A stretch of DNA of 64,000 nucleotides from Novosphingobium sp. 9 (GTDB lineage: Bacteria; Pseudomonadota; Alphaproteobacteria; Sphingomonadales; Sphingomonadaceae), in assembly GCF_025340265.1 (NCBI RefSeq), contig NZ_CP022708.1:209501-273500 (forward strand), read 5' to 3'. Below the pieces are notes generated by a model that did no database searches, was not told the DNA's origin, and saw only the letters and a program-made list of their open reading frames with translations. How positions within the stretch are numbered: the first letter of the stretch is position 1; every line of letters begins with the position of its first letter. This document shows positions 37,382 through 47,966 of the stretch, in pieces. The position numbers and the translations under genes were made by a program.

Positions 37382-37869
37382 ATGCGCGATTTTGTGAGCG
37401 AGTGGAGGCAGCAGGGCCAACTGTTCGTTTGGCGCTACCGCCAGCCTCGACAGGCTTATCGGGGTGGCATTTTACCGGTGATCCGGCGGGATGCCGCTCC
37501 ATGCGCAACCTGATCGACCGCATGGTCGGCGGCGCTCCGTGCCATCGCACCTTGGAACTGGCGCGGGTCACGCAGGCCGTGCATGAAGTGCCGGGGTTCC
37601 TCGGTCCGATCGATCACCATCATCTGCGCCTGCGCATCGAGTACCGCCCCGACGCGACGGCGCTTCGCCTCGAGGTGGAAGGTGATCGCCTGACGATGAC
37701 GGCGGGCGGACCGGCGTTCTGCGAACTCGGCGCGGCTTTCGCGTCGGTAGAGATCGGCGACGGTGATTTCGGCATGAAGCCGTCCGCCGACAAGAAGGCC
37801 GATCCGTGGTGGTTCTGGTGGATGCCGCGGGCCGTCCCTGCAATGACGTACGACAAGAGGACGAAATGA
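37382..37869 (+). pseudogene. Unidentified protein encoded between rtcB and rtcA, frameshifted
   Basis: Translation can begin at ATG 37382 with GGAGG six bases upstream, reading MRDFVSEWRQQGQLFVWRY, or at GTG 37343 overlapping the rtcB stop (GTGA). This frame stops at 37513, while the second frame (WHFTGDPAGCRSMRNLIDRM to the end, DPWWFWWMPRAV) is open to 37869. The halves join if a base is missing in the GGGG run at 37461-37464, giving about 162 residues. The second frame's stop overlaps the rtcA start by four bases. No domain is recognised. Its position suggests a role with RNA repair; the frameshift is either real or an assembly error. Confidence 0.65.
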
Positions 37870-38882
37870 TACAGATCGACGGTTCGGAAGGTGAAGGCGG
37901 CGGGCAGGTGGTGCGCAATTCGTGCGCGCTTGCGCTTGTCACCGGTACACCTTTCCGCATCACCAACGTCCGTGGCGGGCGCTCCAAGCCGGGGCTCATG
38001 CGCCAGCACGTCACTGCCGTGGAAGCGGCGGCGCGGATTGGCGGGGCCGAGGTGACGGGCGCTGCGGTAGGTTCGGGCACGCTCGAATTCCGCCCTGGCG
38101 TCGTGCAGCCCGGAGAGTACCGCTTCGCCGTCGGCACGGCGGGCAGCACCGGGCTTGTCCTGCAGACGGTGCTGATGCCGCTGGCGCTGGCGGACCGTCC
38201 CTCGCGCCTGGTCCTGGAAGGTGGCACGCACAACATGCTGGCCCCACCGTTCGACTTCATCGAGCGTACCTTCTTGCCCGTCATCAACCGGATGGGGCCG
38301 CAGGTGGAGGCACGCCTCGTCCGCCACGGCTTCTACCCGCGCGGCGGCGGGCGGATCGAGGTGGACATCATCCCGGCCCCGCTCGCCCCGCTGGAATGCC
38401 TCGACGGCGGCGGTTTCGAAGGAGGATCGGCGCAAGTGCTGTTCACCGGCCTGCCGTTCGAGATCGCCGAGCGCATGATCGCGCGGTTGCGCAGGGAACT
38501 GCCCGAGTGGCCCGAGGACGCCTTCGCCGTGCGCGAGCTGCCGGCCGACCAAGGCCCCGGCGTCATCCTCATGATCGAGGCACGCAAGGCGCATGTGACC
38601 GAGATTGCCAGCGGCTTCGGCCAGCTGGGCGTGCCAGCCGAACGTCTTGCCAAGACGGCGGCGGGCCGCCTGAAAGGCTACGTCGCGTCACAGGCCTTTG
38701 CGGGTCCGTACCTTGCCGACCAGCTGGTTCTGCCCTTCGCGCTGGCGAGCAGAGGCGCATTCACCACGGTGAAGCCGACAGGCCACCTCATTACGGCCAT
38801 CGAACTGGCGCAGCGTTTTCTTGGCAAGCCTATCACGCTGGAGCAAGAACCTTGCGGAAAGCATCTAGTCCGATTTGCATAA
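37866..38882 (+). CDS. rtcA: RNA 3'-terminal phosphate cyclase
   Basis: A 338-residue enzyme that converts RNA 3'-phosphates to 2',3'-cyclic phosphates with ATP. The start IDGSEGEGGGQVVRNS is the family signature, followed by RGGRSKPGLMRQH, GSTGLVLQTVL, GFYPRGGGRIEV and FTTVKPTGHL. The AMP-accepting histidine is H333 in CGKHLVRF. The ATG overlaps the preceding stop (ATGA), so the three rtc genes are translationally coupled. With RtcB it can prepare and seal broken RNA, for example tRNA cut by stress nucleases. It ends the operon; the 493 bases that follow have no gene. Confidence 0.96.
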   Translation: MIQIDGSEGEGGGQVVRNSCALALVTGTPFRITNVRGGRSKPGLMRQHVTAVEAAARIGGAEVTGAAVGSGTLEFRPGVVQPGEYRFAVGTAGSTGLVLQTVLMPLALADRPSRLVLEGGTHNMLAPPFDFIERTFLPVINRMGPQVEARLVRHGFYPRGGGRIEVDIIPAPLAPLECLDGGGFEGGSAQVLFTGLPFEIAERMIARLRRELPEWPEDAFAVRELPADQGPGVILMIEARKAHVTEIASGFGQLGVPAERLAKTAAGRLKGYVASQAFAGPYLADQLVLPFALASRGAFTTVKPTGHLITAIELAQRFLGKPITLEQEPCGKHLVRFA

Positions 38883-39375
38883 AGCGATCGGCGCGGGCGA
38901 ACCCCGCACGGGCAATGGCGGCTAATCCGGGAATCTGTGCATGGGAAAGCAGACCGACCGGACCTGGGGCCGGTAGATCAGCGTTTAAGCGGCTGCAAAG
39001 GGTCGCTTCAGTCAGAGCAGGACCGGGTCGCCATGCCCGACGCTCTTGTGCAGACGCCTGCAGGCCATTGTATCTAACCTCTGGTCTCTCTTTATGATCG
39101 GGGAGCCAGAAAGCGGGTTACTATCGCCATCAATAAGATGGGCAGCCCATGAAACAAACTCTGGAAAGGTGCGTTGCCCAGCGAGATCAAAGTCACGCGC
39201 TCTTGCCAGCATGACAGGAAAGGAGAGAAGCACGCATTTATAGGGGGACGGGCACGCGATTTGACGACCTCGCGTTTTGTGCCCGATCTCCGGAGATGGC
39301 AGATGGTGGGCATGGGTTTTAGGGTAGTATCGAGCGAGTTCACCGGCGCCTCAGCAGTGGCAACGGGTTGGTTGC
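38883..39375. other. Gene-free region after rtcA
   Basis: Several short frames exist on both strands (for example 39012-39233 minus), but none has a ribosome site plus recognisable protein pattern. Codon use is poorer than in neighbouring genes. The stretch may be degraded sequence from an earlier insertion. I see no hairpin terminator and no repeat here. Confidence 0.4.
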
Positions 39376-40949
39376 ATGACATCTGATCTGCGCCATGCCC
39401 GGATATCTCCTGCACTCCGCCCGACGATGCCGAGCGGGCCTTATCTCTTTCCCATCGGGCCAAAGCTGAAGATAGCCTATGTCATCTGCGCCATCAGCAT
39501 CGCCACGCTCGCGACGTTCGGTGAGTTTCTGTTTGCGACCGATATTGCCTATCTGGCAGGCCCGCTTCATCTGACCAGCGCGCAGGCGACTTGGGCAACG
39601 GCGCTCTACTACGGCTTTGGAGCCAGCAACGCGCTCTTCGTCATTAAGGGACGGATGCAGTTCGGCACTACGCGCTTCTTCCATATTGTCATCAGCATCT
39701 ATGCGGCGACGTCGCTGCTGTTTTTGTTGTATCCCACCTTCGTCACGCTGCTGCTGAACCGGGCCGCGAACGGTGCGGTCTACTCGATGGCGATTGCCAT
39801 GGCTGTCTATTACATGCTGGTGGTCGTGCCGGCAGACAAGCGCTTCCGCGCGCCAATGACCGCTATCGGGCATTGCTGGCCTCTTCCTCTTTAGTGGGCT
39901 TCGTACCGGTCGAGACGATCGCCGAAAATGGCGCGCTGGGGTGCAGGCTGATCTGCCTCGCTGCACCCTGTGCCATGCTGGCGCTGACGCTGCTGTTCCC
40001 GCTGACCCCAACGGATCGCTACAAGGTATTTTCGCCAGGCGATTTCGTGACGATTGCTATGGCGGTGCCTGGCGTTCTGTTGCTGGCAGGGGCATTGGCG
40101 CAGGGGCGCACGTACTGGTGGTCGCAGGCCCCGTGGATCGGCTGGATGCTGGCGGGCGGGATCGCTCTGGTGGCCGCAGCCATGATCCGCGAGCATCGCC
40201 GCGGCCACCCCCTACTCCAGATTGAGTGGATGACCTCGCGCCAGTTCCTGATGCTGATCTTTGTCGTTGTGTTCGAACGGATCGGCCTCGCCGAGCAGAC
40301 CACCGGCATGCGCGGGTTGATGGCGGCCTTGGGTTTCGACAGTGACCAGCTTCACCTGATGTCGCTGGCCTCGCTACTGGGGCAGGTTACAGGTGTCGTC
40401 CTTCTCGCCCGCTTCTTTCAGCCTGAGCGGGCAGGATGGATCATGCTGATCTGCATGCTGGCAACAGCGGGCGCGGCATGGTTCGACGGTGGCCGCAACG
40501 GCTTCGTGACGCCGATGGACGTTTTGGTCACGCAATTCGTGATCGGCGGTGCGAGCGTGGCCTTCGTCGCGTCCGGCCTGCTGTTCATGGTCGGCAAGGT
40601 CATGAGCAGCGGCCCGCACAATCTGGTGACGATGATCCTGATGTTTGCCTTCACGCAGAACATGGGGGGGCTGATCGGCTCAGCGCTGATCGGCAGCTAC
40701 CAGTTCGTGGCACAGCAGGATGCCTTGACGGTGCTGGCGTCATGGAGCCCACTTGCCAGCCCCTTCGCCGCATCGGGCGGTGATGCCGCCGCAACCGGCG
40801 CGGCCTCGATAACCTCCGGCGCGGGCGTTTTCGGATATTTGGACGCCTTTCGCTTCGTAGGCGTTCTGACCGCGAGCGGAGCGGCCTGCCTGTTTGTCTA
40901 CATGCTGGTGATGCGCGGCATCGCACGCTGGGAAAGAGTGGAACCTTGA
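39376..40949 (+). pseudogene. EmrB-like MFS efflux transporter, frameshifted
   Basis: The N-terminal part (start near 39376 or 39427) has membrane segments IAYVICAISIATLATFGEFL, FVTLLLNRAANGAVYSMAIA and continues to KRFRAPMTAIG. The rest is in another frame, beginning LLASSSLVGFVPVETIAENG and running through further hydrophobic segments to WERVEP. The junction is at 39868-39873, one base short. Joined it is about 520 residues, the size of a 14-helix DHA2/EmrB drug exporter. The next gene starts within the stop codon. It is the inner-membrane pump of an EmrAB-NodT tripartite system, if the frameshift is an error. Confidence 0.75.
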
Positions 40950-42064
40950 GCGAAGACATGACGCCGCCGAACGATGACGCCGATGCCCCGGTCAACTGGA
41001 CGCCCCCTAAGAAGCACCCGCTGACGTGGGTGATTATCGCGGTGCTGGCACTGGTCGCAGTGCTGGCCGTGCTTGCAGCTTGGGGGCTCTGGCCGTTTCG
41101 TGGGATAGGGCCGCAGACCGACAACAGCTATGTCCAGGGGCGCACGACAGTGATCGCGCCGCAGGCGACCGGCTATGTGACCAAGGTTTACGTGAGCGAT
41201 TATGCCATGGTTCATAAGGGACAGGTCCTGCTGGAGATCGATCCGAGTACGTATCGCGCGCAAGCCCGGCAGGCCGCCGCGCAAGTCGAAGTAGCCCGCG
41301 CCAATCTTGCCAATAATGTGCAGCAGCAGGCCAGTGCTGCGGCGCAACTGGCAGGCCAGCAGGCAGGGCTGGAAAAGGCGCAGGCCAGCGAACGCAAGGC
41401 AGCAGCGGATTTTCAGCGGGCAAAGGCGCTCGTTGGTGATGGCAGCGTCTCGCAGGCCGATCTGGATGCAGCGGCCATGGCCTATCATGCCGCACGCTCG
41501 GCCTTGAACGAGACCCGCGCACAGATCCGCATCGCGCAGGAGAACCTTGAGACGGCGCATGTCGATCGCACCCAACTGGCAGCCCAGCTTGACGCCGCGA
41601 AGGCTGGCCAGCTTTCCAGCGATATCGACCTCTCACGTACCCGCATCGTCGCGCCCGAGGATGGCCAGTTGGGACGTGTCACCATTCACCTTGGCCAGTT
41701 GGTTGCCAGCGGAAGCCAGTTGTTCACGCTGATCCCGCGCGGCGCCTGGGTGATCGCGAACTACAAGGAATCGGATATCGCCAACGTGCGGCTGGGGCAG
41801 CGGGTGTGGTTCACCGTCGATGCGCTGGGCGGCGCGAAGCTGCGCGGGCGGGTAACGCAGATCGCCCCGGCGACGGCAGCGGAGTTTTCCGCTGTCAGTC
41901 CCAGCAATGCGGTGGGCAACTTCGTGAAGATCCCGCAACGCATTGGTATCCGCATCTCTCCCGATATCGACCAGCCGCTGGCTGCGCGGCTGCGGCCGGG
42001 CATGTCGGTAGAAACCAGGATCGACACGACCACCCCGGTTCGCCAAGCGGAGCGGGGCTCGTGA
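40946..42064 (+). CDS. EmrA/HlyD-type membrane fusion protein
   Basis: A 372-residue protein. One membrane helix (WVIIAVLALVAVLAVLAAWGLW, residues about 28-49) anchors it in the inner membrane. DNSYVQGRTTVIAPQATGYVTKVYV is the biotinyl-lipoyl half, followed by a long Ala/Gln-rich coiled coil (about 110-215) and the second lipoyl half SRTRIVAPEDGQLGRV. WVIANYKESDIANVRLGQRVWF is the EmrA signature. TTG 40946 overlaps the MFS stop (TTGA); ATG 40958 is an alternative. It bridges the MFS pump and the outer-membrane factor downstream. Confidence 0.9.
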   Translation: MSEDMTPPNDDADAPVNWTPPKKHPLTWVIIAVLALVAVLAVLAAWGLWPFRGIGPQTDNSYVQGRTTVIAPQATGYVTKVYVSDYAMVHKGQVLLEIDPSTYRAQARQAAAQVEVARANLANNVQQQASAAAQLAGQQAGLEKAQASERKAAADFQRAKALVGDGSVSQADLDAAAMAYHAARSALNETRAQIRIAQENLETAHVDRTQLAAQLDAAKAGQLSSDIDLSRTRIVAPEDGQLGRVTIHLGQLVASGSQLFTLIPRGAWVIANYKESDIANVRLGQRVWFTVDALGGAKLRGRVTQIAPATAAEFSAVSPSNAVGNFVKIPQRIGIRISPDIDQPLAARLRPGMSVETRIDTTTPVRQAERGS

Positions 42065-43455
42065 AGGCCGTATTCGCTTCACGCGGGACGGTATTGCTCT
42101 TGTCGACAGCGGTTTCGCTGGTGTTGAGTGGCTGCATGGGGCCACGGCCCCAGCCCCCTGCCGATGCGCAGGTCCGTGCTCCGCAAGCGTGGCGAGCAGA
42201 CCCCGACATGGCAGGTGTCGATATCGATCCCGAGTGGTGGAAGCAGTTGGGCGACCCGGTACTGTCAGGGCTGGTCACGCAGGCCCTTGCGCACAATACC
42301 GATCTCGGACAGGCCGCTGCTCGTGTCGAGCAGGCCGCAGCGCAAGTCAAAGGCACGCGCAGCTATCAATTGCCGCAAATAAGTGCGGGTGCAACCGGCT
42401 ACCCGCGTGAACGTATCCTCAGCCAGACCACGCTCGTCGGCGTCGATCTGACGCAGTATCAGGCGCAGGCTTCGGTGAATTACGAAGCCGATATCTTCGG
42501 CAAGCTGCGCAGCCAGACCGCCGCCGCGCAGGCGCAATACCTGGCCCAGCGCGCCACTCAGGACGGCGTGCGCATTGCCGTCGTCGCCTCGGTCGTCGCG
42601 GACTACTGCCAGCTTCGCGCGCTGGACGCGACGCAGCAGGTCCTGGACGATACCCATGCCAGCCTGGCGCGCGAACTGGCCATGCGCCAGCATCAGCGCG
42701 CCGTCGGCCAGATTGGGCAGGACGTGGTCCTCCAGGCAGATGCCGCACTGCATCAGGTCGAGCTGCAACAGGCGCAAATGACGCAGCAGATGGTCGAGCA
42801 GGAGAACGCGCTGGCGCTGTTGCTGGGAGAGAATCCGCAGGCGATCCCCCGCGGCGCATCGCTGATGGATCTGCCGCTCCTGCCCGCCGTCGGCCAGTTG
42901 CCATCGTGGTTGTTACGCCGCCGTCCGGACATCGCGGCAGCGGAGGAGCAGCTGATCGCCGCCGACCATTCGCTCAGCGCGTCGCGGGCGGCGTTCCTGC
43001 CGGACTTCTCGCTGGGCGGTACATTGGGCCGCACCAATGCCGACGTCTATCCGGGACCGGTCAACCTGTGGTCGCTGTTCGGCAGCGTGCTGGCGCCGCT
43101 CTTCGAAGGCGGGCGCCTGCGCGCGAACGAGGATGCTGCAGCCGCCCGGCGTGACGAGGCAGCCTACGCCTATCGCGCCATTGCGCTCGATGCCTTCCGC
43201 GAAGTCGACGATCAGCTCAGTGCGCTCAAGCAGACCGCTCGGGAAGAGAAGGCTGCCGTAGCCTCGCGCGATGCCGACGCCGGTGTCTACGATCACGCGC
43301 GGCATCGCTTCGATGTAGGACAAGGCGACTATTTCGACGTGATCGATGCCCAGAGGACTTTACTTCAAGCGCGCCTCGGCCTGATACAAGCCCGCAGTGC
43401 GCGATTGCTAGCGACCGTGAGACTCTATCAGGCCGCAGGCGGTGGCTGGAAATAG
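42061..43455 (+). CDS. NodT-family outer-membrane efflux lipoprotein
   Basis: A 464-residue TolC-like protein. The signal ends LVLSGCMG with Cys25 lipidated. WWKQLGDPVLSGLVTQALAHNTDL and the internal repeat LLRRRPDIAAAEEQLIAADHSLSASRAAFLPDFSL are diagnostic of NodT-type outer-membrane factors, which form trimeric channels. The C-terminal half has the second repeat and ends YQAAGGGWK. GTG 42061 overlaps the EmrA stop (GTGA). Together with the two upstream genes it would export drugs or metabolites directly across both membranes. The operon is flanked by rtcA and the group II intron. Confidence 0.93.
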   Translation: MKAVFASRGTVLLLSTAVSLVLSGCMGPRPQPPADAQVRAPQAWRADPDMAGVDIDPEWWKQLGDPVLSGLVTQALAHNTDLGQAAARVEQAAAQVKGTRSYQLPQISAGATGYPRERILSQTTLVGVDLTQYQAQASVNYEADIFGKLRSQTAAAQAQYLAQRATQDGVRIAVVASVVADYCQLRALDATQQVLDDTHASLARELAMRQHQRAVGQIGQDVVLQADAALHQVELQQAQMTQQMVEQENALALLLGENPQAIPRGASLMDLPLLPAVGQLPSWLLRRRPDIAAAEEQLIAADHSLSASRAAFLPDFSLGGTLGRTNADVYPGPVNLWSLFGSVLAPLFEGGRLRANEDAAAARRDEAAYAYRAIALDAFREVDDQLSALKQTAREEKAAVASRDADAGVYDHARHRFDVGQGDYFDVIDAQRTLLQARLGLIQARSARLLATVRLYQAAGGGWK

Positions 43456-43646
43456 TTTCGGCGCAACGAGAAATAACCTCGTCATAGCCTTCCCCAAGGA
43501 CACATCACCGGCCTGAAACTAGGCGTTCATCCGATCTATCGTCGGCGAACAAACGGCAGGCCACGGCGAACCCGACCGTTCTTCTAGCGAATGAGGAAAA
43601 ACGGTGCCTCGTCGACACCCGCCAGAATAGCTGTAAGGCCGGACCT

Positions 43647-43668
43647 AGGCGCCAAAAATTTGGCGCCT
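43647..43668 (+). other. Perfect hairpin just upstream of the group II intron
   Basis: AGGCGCCAAA at 43647-43656 pairs perfectly with TTTGGCGCCT at 43659-43668. It lies 15 bases before the intron's GTGTG 5' end. Class C group II introns favour insertion just after terminator-like hairpins, so this is a candidate insertion target. It may also be the terminator of the efflux operon. Confidence 0.6.
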
Positions 43669-43683
43669 GAACGGCAATAATGG

Positions 43684-45626
43684 GTGTGCGCCGTGAAAAG
43701 GCGGCACTTTCTAGTGGGTGAGAGGCCTACCCGGCGATGCTCCAGCCGGAAGCGACCGGGGCAGGCATGGAGGTGACGAAATGTCTGAAGCCCCCGGATA
43801 ACGGTCACGTAGGTGATCGTGCGAGCGTACAGGCCGTAACGTGAGTGAACGCTGAGCAATCCTCGAAAATGCCGATGTGCAGGCCGACCCGTCAACCCAT
43901 ACGGGGAAGGCTGATATGGATGGGCGAGTCTGAGCGACGCTTGAACCCGTCTGCTGCGCCGGGGTAGTGGTGACAGCATGTACGCAAGGAAAGTGCACGC
44001 AACACGGGAAGCCCCATGGCGTGCCGAGTGATCGGCAACCGGACGCCCGCGAGGGAGGGAAGGGCGCGATGGGGTGGCGGAGAGGTCCGTAGTACCGAGG
44101 AAGCCGGGTAATGCCGGTGGAGGAAAGGGGCCTCAGTTCAAGATGAACGCAACACGTGGTGAGGGGCAGGAGATTGGGTAACCTATCAACTCCGATAAGC
44201 GTCCAGAAACTGCAGAAGGCGTTGCACGCGAAAGCGAAGGCAGAAGTCGGCTACCGGTTTTACGCGCTGTACGACAAGATCAGCCGCGATGACATTCTGG
44301 CTCATGCCTACGCCCAGTGTCGTTCCAATAAGGGCGCGCCGGGTGTGGATGGACAGGACTTTGCGGATATCGAGGACTATGGCGTCGAGCGGTGGCTGGC
44401 GGAACTGGCGCTGTCGCTCAGGAAGGAGGCGTACCGACCCAATCCGATCAGACGGGTCTACATACCAAAAGCCAACGGCAAGCTTAGGCCGCTGGGCATT
44501 TCCACCGTGCGGGATCGGGTCTGCATGACGGCAGCGATGCTGGTGCTTGAACCGATCTTTGAAGCTGACCTCCCTCCCGAGATCTACGCCTACCGAGCCG
44601 GGCGCAACGCCCAGCAGGCCGTGATCGAGGTGGAGGAGCAACTGTTCTATGGCCGACCCGATGTCGTGGACGCCGACCTTGCCGACTACTTTGGCGCCAT
44701 CCCCCACCTCGAGCTGATGAAATCGATATCGCGCCGGATCGTGGATCCGCGCGTTCTGCATCTGATCAAATCCTGGCTGGAATGCGCTGTCGAAGAAACG
44801 GATGACAAGGGCAGGAAGAACGACGCAGGCCCGCGATCAGCGGCGCGGCATCCCGCAAGGATCACCCATCTCACCACTGCTGGCAAATCTCTACATGCGC
44901 CGGTTCGTCTTGGGATGGCGGAAGCTCGGCCTTGGGCAACGTCTAGGCTCGCGGCTCGTCACCTATGCTGATGACCTCGTGATCCTCTGTGAGAAGGGCA
45001 ACGCGGAAGCTGCGCTCGATCACATGCGCAGGCTCATGGAAAAGCTGAAGCTGACAGTGAATGAGGAAAAGACACGTATCTGTACGGTGCCGGACGAAAC
45101 GTTCGACTTTTTGGGATACACGTTCGGTCGGATGTACTCCCCGATTACCGGCAGAGCCCGCATAGGCTACCGGCCGTCGAAGAAAAGCATCCAGCGCGTG
45201 GTCGCAACGATCCACGAACTGACAGACCGAGCGCGTACATGGCAGGATACCACATATCTGGTGGCTAAGATGAACCGGGTGCTGCGCGGATGGGCCAATT
45301 ACTTCTCGGTAGGGACCGCGAGCAACGCATACCGCGCCATCGACAGCTACACAGCGGTGCGGTTGCGCCGGTGGCTACGCGCCAAGCACAAGACCAGACG
45401 AAAGCGAGCGGGAGCCTATCACACCCCCGAGCTGTACGAGCGCTTCGGCCTCGTGCGTCTGGCCGACTTGGCCGCAGCCCGCCGTGGGTGAAGGCGTGAT
45501 GTCTTGTCCGAGAGCCGGATGCGGGAGATCTGCATGTCCGGTTCGATGAGCAGGGAGTGGAAACGGACCGTCTGGCAAGCCCCACAGGCGCGCCGCACGA
45601 CACCGCGCCACTTCCTGACTCTACCG
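43684..45626 (+). mobile_element. Group II intron with frameshifted intron-encoded protein
   Basis: The 5' end GTGTGCGCC at 43684 fits the GUGYG rule. The 3' end matches the remnant at 33832-34270 until CTCTACCG, where flanks diverge, which locates the border near 45624-45626. Domain V is seen as GAGCCGGATGCGG...GTCCGGTTCG at about 45510-45545. A reverse transcriptase/maturase ORF is inside domain IV. Length is about 1.94 kb. The intron lies after the efflux operon and before a histidine kinase gene, in the same orientation. Confidence 0.88.
44156..45491 (+). pseudogene. ltrA: Group II intron reverse transcriptase/maturase, one frameshift
   Basis: The first frame (from 44156) carries RT domains 0-4: KGAPGVDGQDF, PNPIRRVYIPKANGKLRPLGI, DADLADYFGAIPH. 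It breaks at about 44815-44821 (GGAAGAACG), and the second frame continues RGIPQGSPISPLLANLYM, the catalytic LVTYADDLVIL, and the X/maturase domain KMNRVLRGWANYFSVGTAS. No YADD or QG motif is lost, only the frame. Either the intron is inactive or a single base was miscalled. An end-to-end product would be about 445 residues. Confidence 0.85.
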
Positions 45627-45784
45627 ACGGCAGGAAGGCCGCAATGCTATCGCCGCGTATTTTGCCTGCAGCATTGCGCCGAAGACCGGATGTAATAGAT
45701 GTGTGACCTAGGAACTCAGTAAGCCCTTTGCGCGTATTGCACCTTGATGCAGTGGGATAGCAAAGCTGTGGGGGCAAGTTCGTG

Positions 45785-47587
45785 ATGTCGGCAAAAAGCA
45801 ATCTGGCGATCCAGACCAACGAGCTGATATCCGGGCGAGCAGAGGAAGACCTATCCGATATCGAGCTGCTCCATCAGATCAGCGTCACATTGATCGGTGA
45901 ACAGGACCGCTTCGAACTTTACGGTAAGATTGTCGAGGCTGCGGTCGCGATCGCGGGATCTCAGTTTGGCACAATGCAACTCCTATGCCCTGCCGGAGAT
46001 ACGTCAGGCCATGGCGGCGAACTGCAACTGCTTGCTCATCGCGGCCTACCCGAGCACGCCATCGAATTCTGGAAATGGGTCAAGCCTGCCGCATACAGCA
46101 GTTGCACCCTCGCTCTGAAGTTCGGCCAACGCGCAATCGTCCCTGATTTCGAAGAATGGGCCGATATCGCAGGCACCCAGGATCTGGTCGCATTTCGGCA
46201 GGCCGGAATTCGCTCGGCTCAGACCACGCCCCTCATTTCGCGTAGCGGCAAGCTCCTTGGCATGATCTCCACGCACTGGGCGCAGCCGCATGAACCCAGC
46301 GAGCGCGATTTGCGGATGTTGGACATTCTCGCGCGACAGGCCGCGGATTTGCTCGACCGCACGATTGCGGAAGAGGCTCTTCGCCAGCTCAACGAAACCC
46401 TTGAGATCCGGGTTGAGGAAAGATCTCGAGAACTCATGGCTTCCGAGGACCAGATCAGGCAGCTGCAGAAAATGGAGGCGATCGGCCAGCTGACCGGCGG
46501 GGTCGCGCACGATTTCAACAACCTCCTCACGATCATTCGCTCGTCAGCAGAACTGCTGTCACGGCGGGAGTTGCCGCTCGAAAAGCAGCGCAAGTACATC
46601 GACGCTATCTCGGAGACAGCCGGCAGGGCGGCCAAGCTCACCAGCCAGCTGCTCGCATTTGCCCGCCGTCAGCCCTTGCGGCCGGAAGTTTTCGACCCCG
46701 CTGAAAAGGTGGCCAGCATCTCGGAGATGCTGCGCACCGTGGTCGGCTCGCGCATCGACATTGATGTCCTTTCTTTGTGTGATCCCACTTTTGTCGAAGT
46801 GGATGCCAGCCAGTTCGAGACGGCGCTGGTGAATATGGCGGTGAATGCACGCGATGCAATGAGCGGTGAGGGTCGGATCACCATCTGCGTGGACACCGCA
46901 CGGTCGGTCCCGGCCTGCCGCGGTCATGCAGCGGCGCAAGGCGATTTCGTGAAGGTCTCGGTTACGGATATCGGATCGGGGATGCCGCAGGAACACATCG
47001 ACCGTGTGTTCGAACCATTCTTCACGACGAAGGAAGTCGGCAAGGGCACCGGCCTCGGCCTGAGCCAGGTTTATGGGTTCACCAAGCAGTCGGGCGGCGA
47101 GATCGCGGTCACCAGCGAAATCGACCTCGGAACAACCTTCAGCCTATATCTACCCCGATCGAAGGCAAAAATCGAAGACACCTGCCCGGAATTGCGGGGA
47201 TCTGCCATCGTCACAGATGCGAAAATCCTTATCGTCGAAGACAATCAGCAGGTAGGGGACTTCGCTGCGCAGTTGCTGGCTGACCTGGGCTTCACGGCAC
47301 GGCGTGCCGGAAACGCGCGCGAGGCGCTAGCCGTGCTCGAAACCGAACACGAAGAGATCGACATCGTGTTCTCCGACGTCGTAATGCCCGGTATGGATGG
47401 GGTGGAGTTATGTCGACGCATCCGTGCACGCTGGCCTGGCCTGACAGTGGTACTCACCAGCGGATACAGCCACGTGCTCGCCGACGATATGCGGCATGGG
47501 TTTCCCCTGCTACAAAAGCCCTATTCGCTTGACGACCTTGTACGCGTAATGCGCGATGCTCATGCACAGAACGGAAACGTCTTTTAG
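45785..47587 (+). CDS. GAF-domain hybrid histidine kinase with receiver domain
   Basis: A 600-residue cytosolic protein. A GAF domain (about 30-190: [36 protein letters not shown]) is followed by a coiled linker, the phosphoacceptor H242 in [11 protein letters not shown], and a HATPase domain with [20 protein letters not shown], and [11 protein letters not shown]-terminal receiver carries D531 in [11 protein letters not shown]. No membrane segment is present, so the signal is cytoplasmic. ATG 45785 is preferred; GTG 45782 is adjacent. It converges on the LOV/CheB-CheR/receiver operon 28 bases away, suggesting related signalling. Confidence 0.92.
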   Translation: MSAKSNLAIQTNELISGRAEEDLSDIELLHQISVTLIGEQDRFELYGKIVEAAVAIAGSQFGTMQLLCPAGDTSGHGGELQLLAHRGLPEHAIEFWKWVKPAAYSSCTLALKFGQRAIVPDFEEWADIAGTQDLVAFRQAGIRSAQTTPLISRSGKLLGMISTHWAQPHEPSERDLRMLDILARQAADLLDRTIAEEALRQLNETLEIRVEERSRELMASEDQIRQLQKMEAIGQLTGGVAHDFNNLLTIIRSSAELLSRRELPLEKQRKYIDAISETAGRAAKLTSQLLAFARRQPLRPEVFDPAEKVASISEMLRTVVGSRIDIDVLSLCDPTFVEVDASQFETALVNMAVNARDAMSGEGRITICVDTARSVPACRGHAAAQGDFVKVSVTDIGSGMPQEHIDRVFEPFFTTKEVGKGTGLGLSQVYGFTKQSGGEIAVTSEIDLGTTFSLYLPRSKAKIEDTCPELRGSAIVTDAKILIVEDNQQVGDFAAQLLADLGFTARRAGNAREALAVLETEHEEIDIVFSDVVMPGMDGVELCRRIRARWPGLTVVLTSGYSHVLADDMRHGFPLLQKPYSLDDLVRVMRDAHAQNGNVF

Positions 47588-47615
47588 AGCCGCGCCCGAT
47601 AGAGCCTGAAGATCA

Positions 47616-47966
47616 TCACGCTGCCGCGCGCAGCAGGGCTTCGCGCAGGCGGCTGGGGGAACAGGGCTTTGAATAGACCTGGGCGTCGGGATAGCGAGTC
47701 TTCAGCTGAGTTTCGTCAGCATGGCCGGAATGGAAGATCAGCGGAACACCAGCATCCCTGAGCACGTCGGCGGCAGGAAACACCTCGCCATCCGGTAAGC
47801 GGACATCGAGAATGGCACACGTGGGAAGTTGCCGCTCGATCGCGGCCAAAGTTCCCGCAAGCGTTCCGCATGTACCTGCAACGGAGTATCCAAGCGCTTC
47901 GACTGTGTCTTCCAGATCAAGCGCCACGAACAGTTCGTCTTCAACAATCAGGACAGCGCACGTCAT
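47616..47966 (-). CDS. Single-domain response regulator (receiver)
   Basis: A 116-residue receiver-only protein: VLIVEDE (acid pocket), D54 in AILDVRLPDGE as the phosphorylation site, HSGHAD and the conserved Lys in YSKPCSP. With no output domain it probably acts by protein-protein contact or as a phosphate sink. Its ATG overlaps the stop of the CheB-CheR-kinase gene by four bases, so it is the natural partner of that kinase. HWE kinases often have such single-domain partners. Confidence 0.9.
   Translation of the reverse strand: MTCAVLIVEDELFVALDLEDTVEALGYSVAGTCGTLAGTLAAIERQLPTCAILDVRLPDGEVFPAADVLRDAGVPLIFHSGHADETQLKTRYPDAQVYSKPCSPSRLREALLRAAA

Noticed and set aside
43647..43668. An integron attC site beside the group II intron
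   Set aside because: The hairpin lacks the core-site sequences of attC, and no integron integrase is present.
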